From: Schistocephalus solidus
Taxonomy: Eukaryota > Platyhelminthes > Cestoda > Diphyllobothriidea > Diphyllobothriidae
DNA length: 64,000 nucleotides
Assembly (NCBI GenBank): GCA_017591395.1
Contig: WEDG01003378.1
Span: 1-64,000, forward strand
Direction: 5' to 3'
Below the pieces are notes generated by a model that saw nothing but the letters and a program-made list of their open reading frames with translations, did not search any database and was not told where the DNA came from. Below are positions 63,001 through 64,000 of this stretch, piece by piece (positions within the stretch are counted from its first letter, which is position 1; every line of letters begins with the position of its first letter). A program made the translations under genes and the position numbers.

Positions 63001-64000
63001 GCGCTCTTGTAGATGCTGTGATGGTGACTATCGGCAGCCTCTACGCTATGATGCACGATGGCGTCACCGGCGACACCGCACATACGCTCGACGTTCAGCC
63101 AACAAAGCCCCGGTACGCCGTATGTCGTTCCCGATTGCCCAACCATCGCTTCGCGACATCTTCCTCTGACGTCGCCCGATGGCGCACTCTACCTCACCAT
63201 AGTGCCCATGCAATCAGCAGAAATCCGCAGTACATTTTGGTTTGTATTTGTGTGCTACCGCATGGCTCAGGACGTGGCGAGGCGAAGCGGGCTGGTTAGC
63301 GCCTCAAACAATTAGCGGAATTCCAAAGGCTTTACTGCAGAAAAACAGTCTTTGTTGCTTCCTTTCATAGCCTTTCATATTGAGTACAAACCGCGCAGAG
63401 TTTGAAATTACTGCACTGGCGCTTTGGCTATTTGTATGTCTTTTGCACATGTTCAGGCTTCCGAAATGCTCCCACGTGGTAGATAATGCTGCGATGACTT
63501 CTTGAAAAGCTAATTACACTTTTAATCTCAGAAACGGAGCTTGCTGTGTTGTTTTCTGGTCAAAGATGGCAGCTGTTCTCCGAACACCGGATCATCGAAA
63601 CTTACTACCCTTACAGTTTGCAAGAGGTGCGAAGCAACTACTTTGGGCCGATAATACTTATCGATTCAAAAGCTGCGCTTGTGAAGTCGGTTAACCCTAA
63701 ATTCAGGCTAAATCATAGCAAGATTTTATCTCTCTCCATGCCTTGGTTCCAGTGTTGCACCGAACTTTGACTGAAGAAAAGCAGACGAACAGTGAGATTG
63801 AAGGATCATCGATACCACCACAACAGGAAAACTGGTCCCTAAGGATGCTGTTTCGGCCGCCATTACTGGGCTGCAGTGGTATTCACTGCGCCGCCGTTGA
63901 AGTAAATAATTATATTTTGCGATCAAATGCTGCTGTGCATGGTTAGCTCATTCGCAGTAAAGTACCTAAAATTCCTCAGGAATGGCTGACTAAAATCGTT
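60039..64000. other. GC-richer 3' region, no gene firmly identified
   Basis: No mobile-element motif or RNA gene was recognised. Coding-like pieces without identity are 62,053-62,403 (GRGMDIFLRYLPVNP), 62,700-62,930 (WLYEHFFIDID, then in another frame AAHYLAAALFTTESFQ) and 63,020-63,170 (DYRQPLRYDARWRHRR, MSFPIAQPSLRDIFL). A telomere-like patch (AGGGTTAAGTTAGGGGTTAG) lies at 60,768-60,787, with AATAAA nearby that could be a polyadenylation signal. Confidence 0.35.

Overview
This is a eukaryotic nuclear window, most likely from a parasitic flatworm and probably a tapeworm. That is an inference from style: one gene with about 20 small exons and kilobase introns, several non-LTR retrotransposon families, Penelope-like endonuclease fragments and a tRNA-derived repeat. 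There is no bacterial gene organisation, rRNA gene or CRISPR array. I could not identify the species.

Positions 1 to about 17,500 are a retrotransposon graveyard. They hold a degenerate LINE tail on the minus strand (about 1,740-2,500), three copies of a LINE 3' end (here LINE-B, with a TTCTAAA-type tail), a Penelope-like GIY-YIG endonuclease fragment (7,400-7,960), and a nearly full-length LINE (here LINE-A, 8,418-13,502). LINE-A has ORF1, an endonuclease and a reverse transcriptase, and it sits inside one LINE-B copy, splitting it in two. A third, badly decayed LINE (LINE-C, about 15,320-17,490) follows. From 17,500 to 19,393 I see only AT-rich sequence and an (ATT)n microsatellite.

Positions 19,394 to 59,570 carry one plus-strand gene, a P4-type ATPase (phospholipid flippase) closest to the ATP10 group. 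I reconstructed 20 exons from splice signals, reading phase and the known order of P-type ATPase motifs: A domain, DKTGT phosphorylation loop, ESPDE and KGAD in the nucleotide domain, TGDK and GDGAND in the P domain, and ten membrane spans. Exons 1-16 join in phase with no lesion over 1,258 codons. Exons 17-20 (last membrane spans and C-terminus) carry clustered frameshifts and stops. Two core motifs depart from the P4 norm: DGEN for DGET, and PLPL for PISL.

The introns hold the most unusual structures. A 0.95-kb segment covering most of the catalytic DKTGT exon is repeated in inverted orientation 14 kb downstream, inside intron 14 of the same gene. A 101-bp tandem array abutting the exon 11 splice acceptor contains no AG dinucleotide for 431 bases. 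There are also a duplicated tRNA-derived SINE with further fragments, an RTE-like fragment, two more Penelope-like elements, a degenerate telomere-like tract, and a possible minus-strand secreted-protein exon.

From 59,571 to 64,000 the sequence is GC-richer. It may hold the rest of the ATPase C-terminal tail and some coding-like fragments that I do not recognise.
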